Both the position numbers and the translations under genes were made by a program. From assembly GCF_019649055.1 (NCBI RefSeq), contig NW_026570350.1, positions 124,001 through 188,000 on the forward strand: 64,000 nt of DNA, given 5' to 3'. Each line of letters begins with the position of its first letter. Positions within the stretch are counted from its first letter, which is position 1. This stretch comes from Paramacrobiotus metropolitanus. Lineage: Eukaryota > Tardigrada > Eutardigrada > Parachela > Macrobiotidae. The notes under the pieces were generated by a model. The model was not told the origin of the DNA, did no database searches, and worked only from the letters and a program-made list of their open reading frames with translations. Of the stretch, positions 39,850 to 51,130 are shown piece after piece.

Positions 39850-39938
39850 GTAGTACTTTCAGGTGTCTCAGCGCTCAGTCTCTGTTTCTGTTCGGGATGT
39901 TCGGAAGGTCACTTTGGTGCGTCAGTACGGAGAAAGTA
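39850..39938 (-). repeat. Inverted satellite unit at array edge
   Basis: Reverse-complement copy of the satellite unit (AGGTGTCTCAGCGCTCAGTC ... GGATGTTCGGAAGGTCAC ... GTACTG orientation), head to head with the main array. It marks an inversion or foldback at the left boundary. Confidence 0.75.
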
Positions 39939-39957
39939 TTACCCTACGTCCAACTTT

Positions 39958-42040
39958 CAAAGTACTGTCTCACTTTCAAAGTACTGATGCACCAATGTGA
40001 CCTTCCCGAACATCCCGAACAGGCCGAAACAGGCGATTGAGCACTGAGACACCTGGAAAGTACTGCAGTACTTTGAAAGTAGGACAGTACTTTGAAAGTA
40101 CTGTAATACTTCTAAAGTACTGATGCACCAATGTGACCTTCCCGAAAATCCCCGAACAGGCCGAAACAGGCGATTGAGCACTGAGACACCTGGAAAGTAC
40201 TGCAGTACTTTGAAAGTAGGACAGTACTTTGAAAGTACTGTAATACTTCTAAAGTACTGATGCACCAAGTGACCTTCCCGAAAATCCCCGAACAGGCCGA
40301 AACAGGCGATTAAGCACTGAGACACCTGGAAAGTACTGCAGTACTTTGAAAGTAGACAGTACTTTGAAAGTACTGTAATACTCTAAAGTACTGATGCACC
40401 AATGTGACCTTCCCGAAAATCCCCGAACAGGCCGAAACAGGCGATTGAGCACTGAAACACCTGGAAAGTACTGCGGTACTTTAAAGTGGACAGTACTTTG
40501 AAAGTACTGTAATACTTCTAAAGTACTGATGCACCAATGTGACCTTCCCGAAAATCCCCGAACAGGCCGAAACAGGCGATTAAGCACTGAGACACCTGGA
40601 AAGTACTGCAGTACTTTGAAAGTAGGACAGTACTTTGAAAGTACTGTAATACTTCTAAAGTACTGATGCACCAATGTGACCTTCCCGAAAATCCCCGAAC
40701 AGGCCGAAACAGGCGATTGAGCACTGAAACACCTGGAAAGTACTGCAGTACTTTAAAAGTAGGGCAGTACTTTGAAAGTACTCTAATACTTCCAAAGTAC
40801 TGATGCACCAATGCGACCTTCCCGAACATCCCCGAACAGGCCGAAACAGGCGATTAAGCACTGAGACACCTGGAAAGTACTGCAGTACTTTGAAAGTAGG
40901 ACAGTACTTTGAAAGTGCTGTAATACTTCCAAAGTACTGATGCACAAAGTGACCTCCCCGTAAGGCCGAAACAGGCGATTCAGCACTGAGACACCTGGAA
41001 AGTACTTCAGTACTTTTATAGTAGGACAGTACTTTGAAAGTACTGTAATACTTCCAAAGTACTGATGAACCAAAGTGACATTCCCGAACATCTCCGAACA
41101 AGCCGAAACAGGCGATTGAGTACTGAGACACCTGGAAAGTACTGCAGTTCTTTAAAAGTAGGACAGTTCTTTGGAAGTACTGTAACACTTTCAAAGTGCT
41201 GATGCACAAAAGTGACCTTCCCGAACATCTCCGAACAGGCCGAAACAGGCGATTCAGCACTGAGGCACCTGGAAAGTACTGCAGTACTTTGAAAGTACTG
41301 TAATACTTCCAAAGTAGTGATGCACCAAAGTTGCATTCCCGATCAGGCCGAAACAGGCGATTAAGCACTGAGACACCTGGAAAGTACTGCAGTACTTTAA
41401 AAGTAGGACAGTACTTTGAAAGAACTGTAATACTTCCAAAGTACTGATGCACCAATGTAACCTTCCCGAACATCCCCGAACAGGCCGAAACAGGCGATTG
41501 AGTACTGAGACACCTGGAAAGTACTGCAGTTCTTTAAAAGTAGGACAGTTCTCTGGAAGTACTGTAACACTTTCAAAGTACTGATGCACAAAAGTGACCT
41601 TCCCGAACATCTCCGAACAGGCCGAAACAGGCGATTCAGCACTGAGGCACCTGGAAAGTACTGCAGTACTTTGAAAGTACTGTAATACTTCCAAAGTAGT
41701 GATGCACCAAAGTTACATTCCCGATCAGGCCGAAACAGGCGATTAAGCACTGAGACACCTGGAAAGTACTGCAGTACTTTAAAAGTCGGACTGTACTTTG
41801 AAAATTTTGTAATACATCCAAATTACTGATGCACAAAGTGACCTTCCCGATCAGGCCAAAACAGGCGATTAAGCACTGAGACACCTGGAAAGTACTGCAG
41901 TACTTTAAAAGTAGGACAGTTCTTTGGAAGTACTGTAATACTTCCAAAGTACTGATAAAGTGACCTTCCCGAACATCCCCGAACAGGCTGAAACAGGCGA
42001 TTGAGCACTGAGACACCTGGAAAGTACTGCAGTACTTTGA
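39958..42040 (+). repeat. ~130-bp satellite, about 16 units
   Basis: Tandem units of ~120-140 bp. Each carries CTGATGCACCAA, GTGACCTTCCCGAACATC, CCGAACAGGCCGAAACAGGC, CACTGAGACACCTGGAAAG and AT-rich palindromic AGTACTGCAGTACT and AGTACTTTGAAAGTACT blocks. Units to the left of 40.9 kb are near identical; those to the right are more varied and shorter. Long open frames on the minus strand arise only because the unit is stop-poor; I do not treat them as genes. Confidence 0.95.
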
Positions 42041-42049
42041 AATGGTACT

Positions 42050-42822
42050 TTTGAAATGGTGTCAGTGGTACCTACGTTCCTGATAACTGTCCATTGCCGT
42101 TTCCCAAGGGATTAGGTATTACACGCTTGTGCAATCAGTACCCAATATTAACCTATCGACGAGAAAATACCTCTGAACTGCATCAGGGGCCACGGCGAGA
42201 TGGGGAATTACATACAAAAGTGTAACAATTACAGTACTGTAATAAAAAATTGATATTGCACAATACGGATGGAGCGACGGCAGTGATCAGTCAACAGTGC
42301 ATTACACGATAAATTAATAAATAAAGCCTTTGTCACTTGAAGAAGTACTTACAACACAGTGAGGACATAATTGTATAATTTAATAGCCTTAAGTAAGTAC
42401 ACAAAACAATGGTGCATGCACTAAAAGTGCACATGCATGTACCAATGGTGCAATTGCATGCACCATTGGTACGTGAGGAAAGGCTTTAGTATGTAATGTA
42501 AAGCAGTACTTTGAAAGGGTTGTAATTTTTTAAAAGTACTGGTGTACGAGAGTTACCTTACCGAATAAACCTATACAGAAAAAACCGATACAGACGATGC
42601 GATTAAACATTGTTCAGTCTTATGAATTTAATAACAGTGACAATACTTCTTATTGCACCATGGTGCTATATAGTGCAATAAATATGCAACGACGACAACG
42701 ACGACAGGTTAATTTTAATGAGTTTACTGTTAGGCCATAACAGTAATGTAAAGCACCATACTGGTACAGATCTTTACCTTTACCTGACTATTTAACCTAC
42801 GAAATGTGACAATGAACAGTGG
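42050..42822. other. Spacer with GTGCAT palindromes
   Basis: No gene seen. 42410-42475 is rich in GTGCAT/ATGCAC palindromes. A diverged satellite half-unit lies at 42500-42560. Confidence 0.4.
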
Positions 42823-43385
42823 GCGACTGTAACCGTCCAAAACGTCCGGGGGCCGCCAAAACGTCCGACGTAAATTTTGCCCACCCGATTTTTTTTGTGT
42901 TTGCGTCGGATCGCAGCCGGACGTTTCTGCCTGACCGGTAATTCGTAGCCGGACGTTTCTGCCTGACCCGTAATTCGTAGCCGGACGTTTCTGCCTGACC
43001 GGTAATTCGTAGCCGGACGTTTCTGCCTGACCGGTAATTCGTAGCCGGACGTTTCTGCCTGACCCGTAATTCGTAGCCGGACGTTTCTGCCTGACTGGTA
43101 TATCGTAGCCGGACGTTTCTGCCATTCGTAGCCGGATATTTGGCTGACCGGTAATTCGTAGCCGGACGTTTCGGCTACGAATTACCGGTCAGGCAGAAAC
43201 ATCCGGCTACGAATTACCGGTCAGGCAGAAACGTCCGGCTGCGATCCGACGCAAACACAAAAAAAAATCGGGTGGGAAAAATTTACGGCGGACGTTTTGG
43301 CGGCCCCCGGACGTTTTGGACGGTTTAGGCGCGAAAAGGTCCGCCGGACGTCTCAGACGTCCGGACGTTTTGGACGGCTACACTC
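42823..43385. mobile_element. Foldback element with long terminal inverted repeats
   Basis: The left arm starts near ACCGTCCAAAACGTCCGGGG (42833) and the right arm ends with its complement (43326), with a further short copy ending at 43380. The arms are about 160 bp and nearly identical, including GTGTTTGCGTCGGATCGCAG and a CACCCGATTTTTTT tract. The left arm is extended by about seven copies of a ~40-bp unit, GTAGCCGGACGTTTCTGCC plus TGACCGGTAATTC. No transposase is present. This is a FB/MITE-type DNA element. A related remnant lies at 59990-60182. Confidence 0.85.
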
Positions 43386-43420
43386 GTCAGTTATATATAA
43401 GCGGATTCCTTTCCATCGTG

Positions 43421-43918
43421 TCAGCGATCTCCAGCTGCAGGAGTACGCCAGGTCGAATTGGCGTATCCAGTCGGCTGCTGCGGCACTTGCTGCTCCATCG
43501 TCCCGCTCCCATTTTCCAACCGTGCACACCTTGTCTTTGACAGATTCTCATCCACCCGGCAAACGGGTTGCGCGGGTGCCAGCCCTGCCGACGGCGGATA
43601 CACGTGGACGAAGAGGATATAGCGTGGCGACTCGGGAACGTTGCCATAGACGCGACGCGTGAGATATCCCTTCTCGATTGCGACTCTCAGGGTGTCCTCC
43701 ACATCCGGCACCACGGTCCCGTTGGACAGGACGCTGGGCATGTTGGCCGGCAGATTGAACTGGCGCTACGCGACCGCATGCAGCTCGGCCATAGTCGTGG
43801 TGTTAGCGACCAGCACGTTAACGACCAAATGCAGCCACGACGGCTTCACCCCTGTACGCTGCGGGGTTTCTCGTGTGTCGACCGGCTGAATGCAGACCAG
43901 CTTGATCGGAACGGCCAT
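43421..43918 (-). pseudogene. Ubl-like family copy 1, nonsense-broken
   Basis: Starts at ATG 43918 (MAVPIKLVCIQPVD). It follows the N-terminal domain of the family, including MAELH, then a TAG at 43766-43768 where the sister at 62.6 kb has a Leu codon. The frame resumes with MPSVLSNGTVVPD, DTLRVAIEKGYL and PRYILFVHVYPPSAG. It ends just before the foldback element without the family's C-terminal tail. It is closest to the copy at 62203-62679. Confidence 0.75.
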
Positions 43919-44105
43919 ATTGTAACGATAGATGCCGAGAGAAGGTAGCTGCGCATAAGCTGCCTGCTTCGAAAAATCTTATGAAATATGGGCTCCTTCT
44001 ATAACTTACTGTCAGTTACCAGGGCTCCTGCCCGGGCCTACTGTACACAGTTAGTTCACGTTGTTAAATTGAGCCGGGCATGTGGTTTAACTTCTCTCAA
44101 CCGTA

Positions 44106-44432
44106 TCACACAGTATCCTCTACGTATCCTTCATGTATCCTACACATTTTAGACTTTCTTTAATCACTGACGCATCCCATCGTTTCTCTGCAGTATCCTT
44201 TAGGCATCCCGAATGCATTCCACTAAAAAAAACCTAAGAAAATTATCTTTTACATGAAGATACTCGACGGACGACGGATACAGTAGGGATACGTTAAGGT
44301 GCGTTGGTTGTATTCAGCAGGATACATGAAGGATACTCATGGTTAGTTGGATGCATGTTGAATACGTAAAGGATACTGCGGGATACGGCAATGAATAAAT
44401 AGATAAAAATACCTGAGGGATACGTAGAGGAC
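44106..44432. mobile_element. GGATAC-rich foldback/MITE
   Basis: The left half has repeated TATCC (CCTCTACGTATCC, TTCATGTATCC, CAGTATCCTTTAGGCATCCC). The right half has the complement (GGATACATGAAGGATAC, AAAGGATACTGCGGGATACG, GGGATACGTAGAGG). Together they form imperfect arms of ~130 bp around a ~30-bp centre. No coding capacity; MITE-like. Confidence 0.7.
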
Positions 44433-44694
44433 ACCAATTGATGTGGGATATTTTTCTTCCCTTAGCCAGGAGTTCAATCAGATTTTTGCTCTGTCAAATT
44501 ACCGTCTTGAAAACAAAATTAGTTGCCTTGATAGCCACCGAGATGGCTTCAAATACATAGTCGCTGGAAAAACCCAAACGTCTTAAAGATTTCGGAAAAA
44601 AATTCAATACTCTCGACGCTCAAGTAAGTTGTTAAAACATCTCTCATAAAATCTGCAGTTTCTTATCGATCTGAAATACACACAGTTAATGGAT

Positions 44695-45190
44695 GTTCAT
44701 GACACAGCGCAGAATCGGCACAGATAGCAATAATTATATGGTTCGATTCTTGCAACTAATATGGCCCCGTCTAATTACAAAACAGCAGGATATGCAAAAG
44801 GTCAGCAGGTCAACTAACTGAAAAATTACATCATGTTGTACAGTATTGTGTGTTTTCAACTTGCGCGGTAACGGCAATTTTGCAGAATACGACCATCTGA
44901 CAGCTGCATGTGCCTACAGATTTTGGCGCCTGCTGCGCATAATTATTTGAGTACAGCACAAAATCATCAAATGATTTCCAATTTAACATTCCTATCTAGA
45001 CAAATTTACGAGACGGAATTAATTAATTCTAGGTGTCAATCTTTAAATTCTTTTGCGGTTTTATCACGTTCCATATCGCCTACAATTTATTCGTTACCGA
45101 ATTGCTTGTGTTTAGTGAATGATTTGTCATGGGAAGAAACTGTGGTAAACAGCAGCAGAAAATACTTTTGATTTCAACGTTAAGTGAAGG
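44695..45190. repeat. Segmental-duplication block, copy 1
   Basis: Landmarks are ACACAGCGCAGAATCGGCACAG, AAGGTCAGCAGGTCAACTA, AAAAATTACATCATG and, further on, GGGAAGAAACTGTGGTAA and AAGTGAAGGGATGCATTAG. The same order is found at 48515-49160 and 50727-51130. It is noncoding and lies upstream of a family start. Confidence 0.75.
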
Positions 45191-45759
45191 GATGCATTAG
45201 ACATTAATATTTAGTGACAATATTCAACCTGGCAGTACGTCTGTGGATGCTGATTGACGGTGTGTTCGGATAAAATTAAGCAAAACTACGAGTACCTTCA
45301 TATGTGCAAGCCACGAGTATTACTCGTATTTTAATTTCCACCGAAGTACATCCGGTGCGAACAGACCGACGGCTGATAAGTGCGAGCCTTTACAAGCTGG
45401 TCCCGTAGTTTCTATCGCAGAAGGCAGGCATATAAAAATTCAGTACAAATTGGAGATTCTGTACTGCATAAGTCACAATAATTACAAGTGTTTTTGAAGT
45501 TAATTCAATTCGGATATTTAGCTGCAGATAACGCAAAATTTTTACACCGCATGATTTTAATCAATCAGTATGTTTGGAACTGTAATCACGGCGCGTGCAT
45601 GGTAGTTGCACGATCCACAATAAATATCAGACGTCAAACTATTCAAACGGCACAAAGTTTTCCACAATATCCGCTTAAAAAATCATAAGCTCTCCCGTCA
45701 CAACACTACAACGACTCAGGTTTGATATGCAGGCAAAATAAAATTCCGTACGCCAAGCG
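45191..45759. other. Spacer, no gene seen
   Basis: Contains GACCGACGGCTGATAA and GGTCCCGTAGTTTCTATCGCA, which recur near 51290 and 51505, so it is part of the same duplicated spacer. A TATAAAAATTC follows near 45434. Confidence 0.5.
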
Positions 45760-45975
45760 TTACACCTGTTTCTGAATCGTAAAGATCTGCCCATTACTTA
45801 ACTCCGCCGTGATGGTGTAGGATTTGACCTTCCTGTCCGGATTGGACTGCAGGATCCTCTGCACATTGGCATCCAGGGACACCGCGTCGACATCCAGGGA
45901 TGCCGGCATCGTACCGCGGGGTTCGCTGCCGCTGACGGACGGCGGTGATGGCGCACGGGTTTCATCTGCTACCAT
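45760..45975 (-). CDS. C-terminal-domain-only family gene, copy 1
   Basis: 71 residues (ATG 45975). It ends with VKSYTITAELSNGQIFTIQKQV, the beta-hairpin-like tail found at the ends of the longer family proteins (KVKVSGLM type) and most like the copy at 52.1-51.9 kb. Upstream, a 5' noncoding exon ending AAATCAG at 46074 and a 3' splice site CTCTTGTAG at 45986 define a ~90-bp intron in the leader. The same AAATCAG|GTAAG junction is seen at 52405. The function is unknown. Confidence 0.6.
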   Translation of the reverse strand: MVADETRAPSPPSVSGSEPRGTMPASLDVDAVSLDANVQRILQSNPDRKVKSYTITAELSNGQIFTIQKQV

Positions 45976-46079
45976 GATGTTTATCTACAAGAGAGTCGTG
46001 GCAGTTATAACGGAATTTACTAAAATAAATATTCGCCAAACATCCAGAACAGCTCGATAGAAATATACATACCTGATTT

Positions 46080-46990
46080 ATTGATAGAACACTAACTGGA
46101 ATAATCAGCTCGAACTTTAACTGCAGGTGCTCAGAAAGCTTGTAATGACTTTAAAAACCATCGAAGACAGCAATAACTGCTTATATACGACTGCACTGTT
46201 TGTGCAGCTTTTTTTTGCGCGCGGGGCGCAAATGGAGTGCGAGGCTTACGATCGTTTCTAGAAGATTATTTTTAACGGGTGATTGGCCCAGCTCTCTTAA
46301 CACTGGCTCTTACGTCAGCATTACCTCGAATTTTCCGGCTTAAGCAGACCAATCAAGTAATAACATTCTGAAGCCGGATAAGAACTGACCGGCCGCTATA
46401 ACACACGAAGGGCGCAGTCTCCGAATGGTTATCAGTTTCTGCGTTTTGTTTTCTACTGCAAATGAAGTTGAAATACACTGCTTTCGGTTCCCCTGAGCTG
46501 GTTTGTTTTTGAACAATTTTTCGCGTGGCGATTGACGAAAAGGGTTGTGCATGGAATGCCTGCTGTGAGGTTTTTTTTTCGTATTGGGATACGTTCATAA
46601 CATCCCGTGTAATTGTGACTGTGACTTATGCGTATTAATAAAGCACACTATACATTAATATTAATTTTATCTTTTATGCGTACTACGACCTGCCGAAAGC
46701 AAGCGAATTTTTTGTATCTGTACAGAAATAAAGAAAGGGTGGTGAAGAGTCAAACTGATTCTCGAGAGGCTCTCTGGTTAATATTCGACACAGAAAAACT
46801 CAAACCAGTTTTTGCATCGTTACTTTACTTACTCAGAACACCACACTTTGCATACGTAGGTCGTAGCTTCAGTCCCCAGCCTACAGATACATTACATGAT
46901 ACTAATCATAAGCAAACAAATGCAAAATCGCAGTACTCGTATAGTTTAATTGCAAGCAGAAAATAAATATACTTAACAGACGTATATAAC
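46080..46990. other. Spacer, no gene seen
   Basis: Presumed promoter region of the small gene at 45975. Includes a TATATACGAC stretch near 46172 (TATATA on the minus strand) and a Ty-like AATAAAG near 46635. No exon recognised. Confidence 0.4.
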
Positions 46991-46992
46991 TT

Positions 46993-48227
46993 CTACATAA
47001 ATCCGGATACCTTTACTTTCCGCCCGTCGGCTAACGTGATCGTCAACTCATTCGATTTGATGTTGGTGGTGTCGTTGCCAATCGGGCGGAGGACATGCTG
47101 CAGGAAACGAAGGTTGCTGCACATTCATGTCAGTCACATTACCGGATGTTAGTTACTGGTTTTGACGGCGGTGACGGGTTCTTCGGGTGGAGATTACCAG
47201 CAGTTACGGTAGGCGACGAGACCTTAGGAAGCAGTGGTCACAGTTTCTCTGACGGGAAAGCCACACGACGAGCTGTAACGCTGCCAGGAACCGAACGTCT
47301 CGCTTTCGGTTTCGGCGGCGGTCTCGGTTTCTTGGGTTTCTGTCGTGGCGGGTGACCAGAAGCCATGTTATCATATGAAAATTTACCGGTTACCACTGGT
47401 GGCGGTATTAGGGTGTTTTCAGGGGGCGTGCTACCAACCGCCATGCTACTAGTCGATACGCTACCCACAACCGAAATCGCCGGTTCCTTCGTTGGCAACT
47501 CAACAGTAGCTTCTGAAACGCTGCCGTTAACCAATAGTGGCGGTTCTGCAAGCTTCTCAGTTTCGTTATCAACAACTACGCTACCGGCAGCCGGTGCCTG
47601 CTGCATGGGTTCTCCGTTGTGAAGTCCTACGTTCGTAACGTCTTCTCCCATTGCTGCGTGGCACGTTACGGCCGCCGGTGACGGCAGCATCTGTAGCAGA
47701 CTACCGAGGATAGCCCTCTCGGTGTCCGGTGACAAGGACCGCGCTTTCCTCCCTCTCTGCTCCGCAGCGGCCGCTTGGTGCCGGCGCGGACCACTATCCG
47801 TCCCCGCGGCCCACCGATTTTCCTCGGAGGGTGCCTTGTCAGCCAGACTGATGGTTACAGCCGCCTCGTGGAGACGGTCGTCGAGGGCGGTGGCCGTTGG
47901 GGAAACCGTCGCGTACAGGATCTAACCAGGCTTGTTGCCGGCAACATGGTATCCCACCGGCAGGCGCTGGCAGGTAATGGCGGTGCCGATCGTGTCTTGG
48001 TCGTGCAATTGCGCTGTCCGGCTAAAGAACACGACCCAGACGCCGGAGGCCAGATGCAGCTGCTCCGCCGTCCACTGCTGCAGCTGCGCGATGGTCGTCG
48101 TCAAGGTGGTGCCGCAGTACAGCACGACATCCGCTTTTCCCTCCGGACACTGCGATCGATTCGTCTCGGCGGTGGCGAGTGCCGTCGGGTGCGTGTAGAT
48201 CACGCAGATCTCGACGGGAATGGACAT
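46993..48227 (-). pseudogene. Ubl-like family copy 2, broken
   Basis: ATG 48227 opens MSIPVEICVIYTHPTA. It continues through QLQQWTAEQLHLASGVWVVF and QDTIGTAITCQRLPVGYH to a TAG at 47922-47924, where sister genes have a Tyr codon (PSYALYA, PCYTVYA). The same frame resumes for another ~225 residues. That stretch is a variable region with repeated SVSEATV, VGSVSTS and VVVDNETE. It meets TGA/TAA codons and a frame change after 47238. The C-terminal tail (FLQHVLRPIGNDT, DGRKVKVSGFM) ends at TAG 46993. It has at least three lesions, so it is either decayed or mis-assembled. Confidence 0.75.
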
Positions 48228-48514
48228 AGTGCGTTGCTACGGGGGATTCCTATCTCTTGTATCAGAATGTACGAGTATGCTCGCCTCTTGTATTTTCTGC
48301 TCCCGTATGAGCGTTCCAGTACATAAAGCGAAGTATTGCCTGTGGTATCGGGTCGTTGGGTTCAGTCGTTGGGTTAGCAATATTTCGAGTTGTATTAGCC
48401 GGTTCCGTTGCCCGTTATAGCGTCAGGTGAAAGATTTTTAGAAACCTCTGTTTGAGAAAACCTCCCTGGAAATTTGCAGTTAGTTATCGGCGATTATGAA
48501 AATAATGCAGACTA

Positions 48515-49160
48515 ATCTTCGCTGCACAGCGTTGCATCGGCACAGGTCGGAATTGATGAGCCGGTGCCTGCAGTTTGTAATACGAACCCATCTACACTAT
48601 AAAACAACAGGACATACGAACAGGTCAGCAGGTCAACTATTGAAAAAGTACATCGCATTGTGCAGTTTTCGTGCTTGTTTTATTTCTAAGCTAACATGAC
48701 GTCTCAATACCGTAATGAAAGCGCCTGTAAGCGTCATGTGCCAGATTATTCTTTCAGCCATCATCAAATCCATTACATGTACTTAATGTTCCTTTCGTAT
48801 TAATTTTGTCGAACCATGCGCCAAAGGAATTCTACCACATGTACAGATTTTCAGATTTTGAATGATGCTGCTCATACCTTCGGTAAAACAGAAAAATTAT
48901 CGGCTGCTAATTTAACATGTGTAGCCAGGCAGTTAATATGAGACGGGACAAACTTTTTTTCCGTATTCATTTTAGATGTCCACGAATTCCATCCGTGTAT
49001 ACAGTAACGCGTCCGTAACCTACTCTGATAAATTATCCGTAGTTGTATTAGTGAATGTTTCTTGATGGCAAATTCTGATGGGAGAAATTATGGGGGAACA
49101 GTCCCCGGAAAATATTTAAATTACAACTGTTAATGAAGAGATCCATTAGTAACTAGTGTA
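48515..49160. repeat. Segmental-duplication block, copy 2
   Basis: Same landmarks as copy 1 (GCATCGGCACAGGTCGGAAT, CAGGTCAGCAGGTCAACTA, GAGATCCATTAGTAACTAG). Upstream of the broken copy 2. Confidence 0.75.
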
Positions 49161-49313
49161 TTTATTGACTTTACAGCGAGTCTGCGCTTCAACCATGTAA
49201 ACCCTGCCTCTACATACACCCTTTATATCTGTACCGTACATTTACACCTGAAAGGTAAATACGCTGAAACCTTAATCGGTGCGTCCTGTAAACCATAACG
49301 TAGGTTTACTAAC

Positions 49314-49500
49314 TTTAATAAGTATCATGATACGAGTACAAACTATGTACCAAAACGAAACAGCATTTATAACAGAAACACTTCCTCTATGCTATCTTGA
49401 TCGGGGATCGTACCCATTACACAAATCGCGTTTCCCCGTTGTATTTGCATAGATATTCGCTGCTTAAAAAACTCTTTCGCCTGTTGTATTCTGGCCAGTG
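49314..49500 (-). mobile_element. Non-LTR retrotransposon fragment, copy C
   Basis: The 3' ~185 bp of the same family as copies A and B. It contains ACACTTCCTCTATGCTATCT and ACCCATTACACAAATCGCG, matching the end of the coding region, and ACTTTAATAAGTATCA at the 3' border. It is cut off at the start of the hairpin cluster. Confidence 0.75.
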
Positions 49501-49889
49501 GAAGTCGCTATACCGTTTCCACGGTATAGCGACTTCCACTGGTCAAAATCCCCCTACGCTATAACGTAGGGGGATTTTGAACAGGGAATACAGATGCGTA
49601 ATAGGCTTACATACAGTTTCGTTCTTAACCGGGTGCGTAATGAACCCTGGCTTGCTAAAACAATCAACATTTTTATTTCTCACTATGTATAAGACGAGCT
49701 TCGCTCAACAAATATGATCAAATGAAGAACTTGTCCCAATTAACATGGGAATGGTTAAAAGAATTAACCATTACAGTCAAACAAAAGCATAACGATTTAC
49801 AGTAAACTAATTATTTTACTGTAAATCGTTATGCTTTTGTTTAAATCGTTATGCTTTTGTTTAATATAAGTATTTATAAATACTTATAT
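49495..49889. repeat. Cluster of perfect hairpins
   Basis: Five hairpins or palindromes: 49495-49542 (22-bp stem, TTCC loop), directly abutting 49543-49580 (16-bp stem, 6-nt loop), then 49750-49772 (9-bp stem), 49779-49842 (28-bp stem, 8-nt loop) and 49864-49889 (26-nt perfect palindrome). A further 20-nt direct repeat (AATCGTTATGCTTTTGTTTA) follows the fourth. Confidence 0.95.
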
Positions 49890-50289
49890 ACACCTGGCCA
49901 ATAAATGCGGGGTTGGTTTAACACTTCAACTTTAACTGTCAGTGTATTGATTTACCGGGTTTTGCTGTATTCTGACTGACCAGTAAGTATTATTCTGTTA
50001 GAAATACCTTCACACATTGTATTTGCAATATACAGACTCTATACGTACTTAATTTTTGCTGCAGTTTATCTGGTGCGAGCTGGCCGGCGGTTACTTACTT
50101 AGTACATCACACTTTTTAAGTAAACGCAGCTACAAATACATCATAATGATAATGGTATATTAGGCAAATAAATACGTAAACCCAGTATAACTTGTTCTTT
50201 GTTGAATAAAAAAACGGAAAACAAAACTGAAGACATAAAACACACAATCAAACAAGTATAAGCATTGTGATAAAATACTCAACAGACGA

Positions 50290-50362
50290 ATATAATTTAT
50301 GATCATAGAAATGCGGATACATTCTACCAAAATCCGGATACCTTTATTTTCCGCCACGGGAT
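50290..50362 (-). pseudogene. Remnant of a Ubl-like family C-terminus
   Basis: ATCCGGATACCTTTATTTTCC followed by GCC..GGG matches the last ~40 bases of copy 2 (46998-47035), preceded by the same CTCAACAGACGAATATAA spacer. Everything upstream is lost. Confidence 0.6.
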
Positions 50363-50726
50363 GAATCGTTCTTGCCCAATAGTTATCGATTTAAACAAGA
50401 ACTTTACTATAGCTGTACAGATAAGAACTGGGAACGGAACTGCGCAACGGTCGACTACGTCATCATTGTCGCATACAGAAAGCATGTGCTAATGTTTACC
50501 ATAGTCCACAGAATTTGTTGTCCCTTTTAAAGAATATTCTCAAGCTTTGTTCTTATCAAAAGCTTTCTAATATTTTAACAGATCATATTGAATATAGAAA
50601 CCCAAATTTCGGGAGGGCCTAGAATATTCGCATAAGAAATCAACCGGTATTACAATTTTGAAAAAAACTTAAATAACCAAGACGCTCGAGAATCCCTATC
50701 CGAGAATACATCCAGGTTAATGTTTC

Positions 50727-51130
50727 ATCACACAGCGCTGAATCGGCACAGGCGGAATAATATATGGGCCGATGCTTGCAGTTAATATGGCCCCACTGAA
50801 TTACAAAGCAACAAGGTATGCAGAAGGTCAGCAAGTCAACTCACTAAAACATTACATCGAAGTGTGCCGTTGTTTTGCGTGTTAAATTTTTGCAGTAATG
50901 TCATCTGAGCGTGGCTCCATAACACGAACCGTCTAAAGTCTTCCTGTACTACAGCTTTTTGGGTGTACATGAATTCCATAACACTGGCGTTTGGCTTAAT
51001 TATAATCTGATTTAGTGAGTGGGTTTTGATCGAAAAGTCAGATGAGAGAGATTGTGGTAAAGAGCTACAGGAAACATTTAAATTACAACTGTAAATGAGA
51101 AAGTGCATTAGTTTGTAGTGATTATATGTA
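50727..51130. repeat. Segmental-duplication block, copy 3
   Basis: ACACAGCGCTGAATCGGCACAG, GAAGGTCAGCAAGTCAACTC and GAGAAAGTGCATTAGTTTG are in the same order as in copies 1 and 2. It follows the family remnant at 50.3 kb. Confidence 0.75.

Noticed and set aside
39957-42016. Long repetitive minus-strand open frames across the satellite
   Set aside because: They follow the satellite unit exactly, with no start context or independent domain; a stop-poor repeat explains them.
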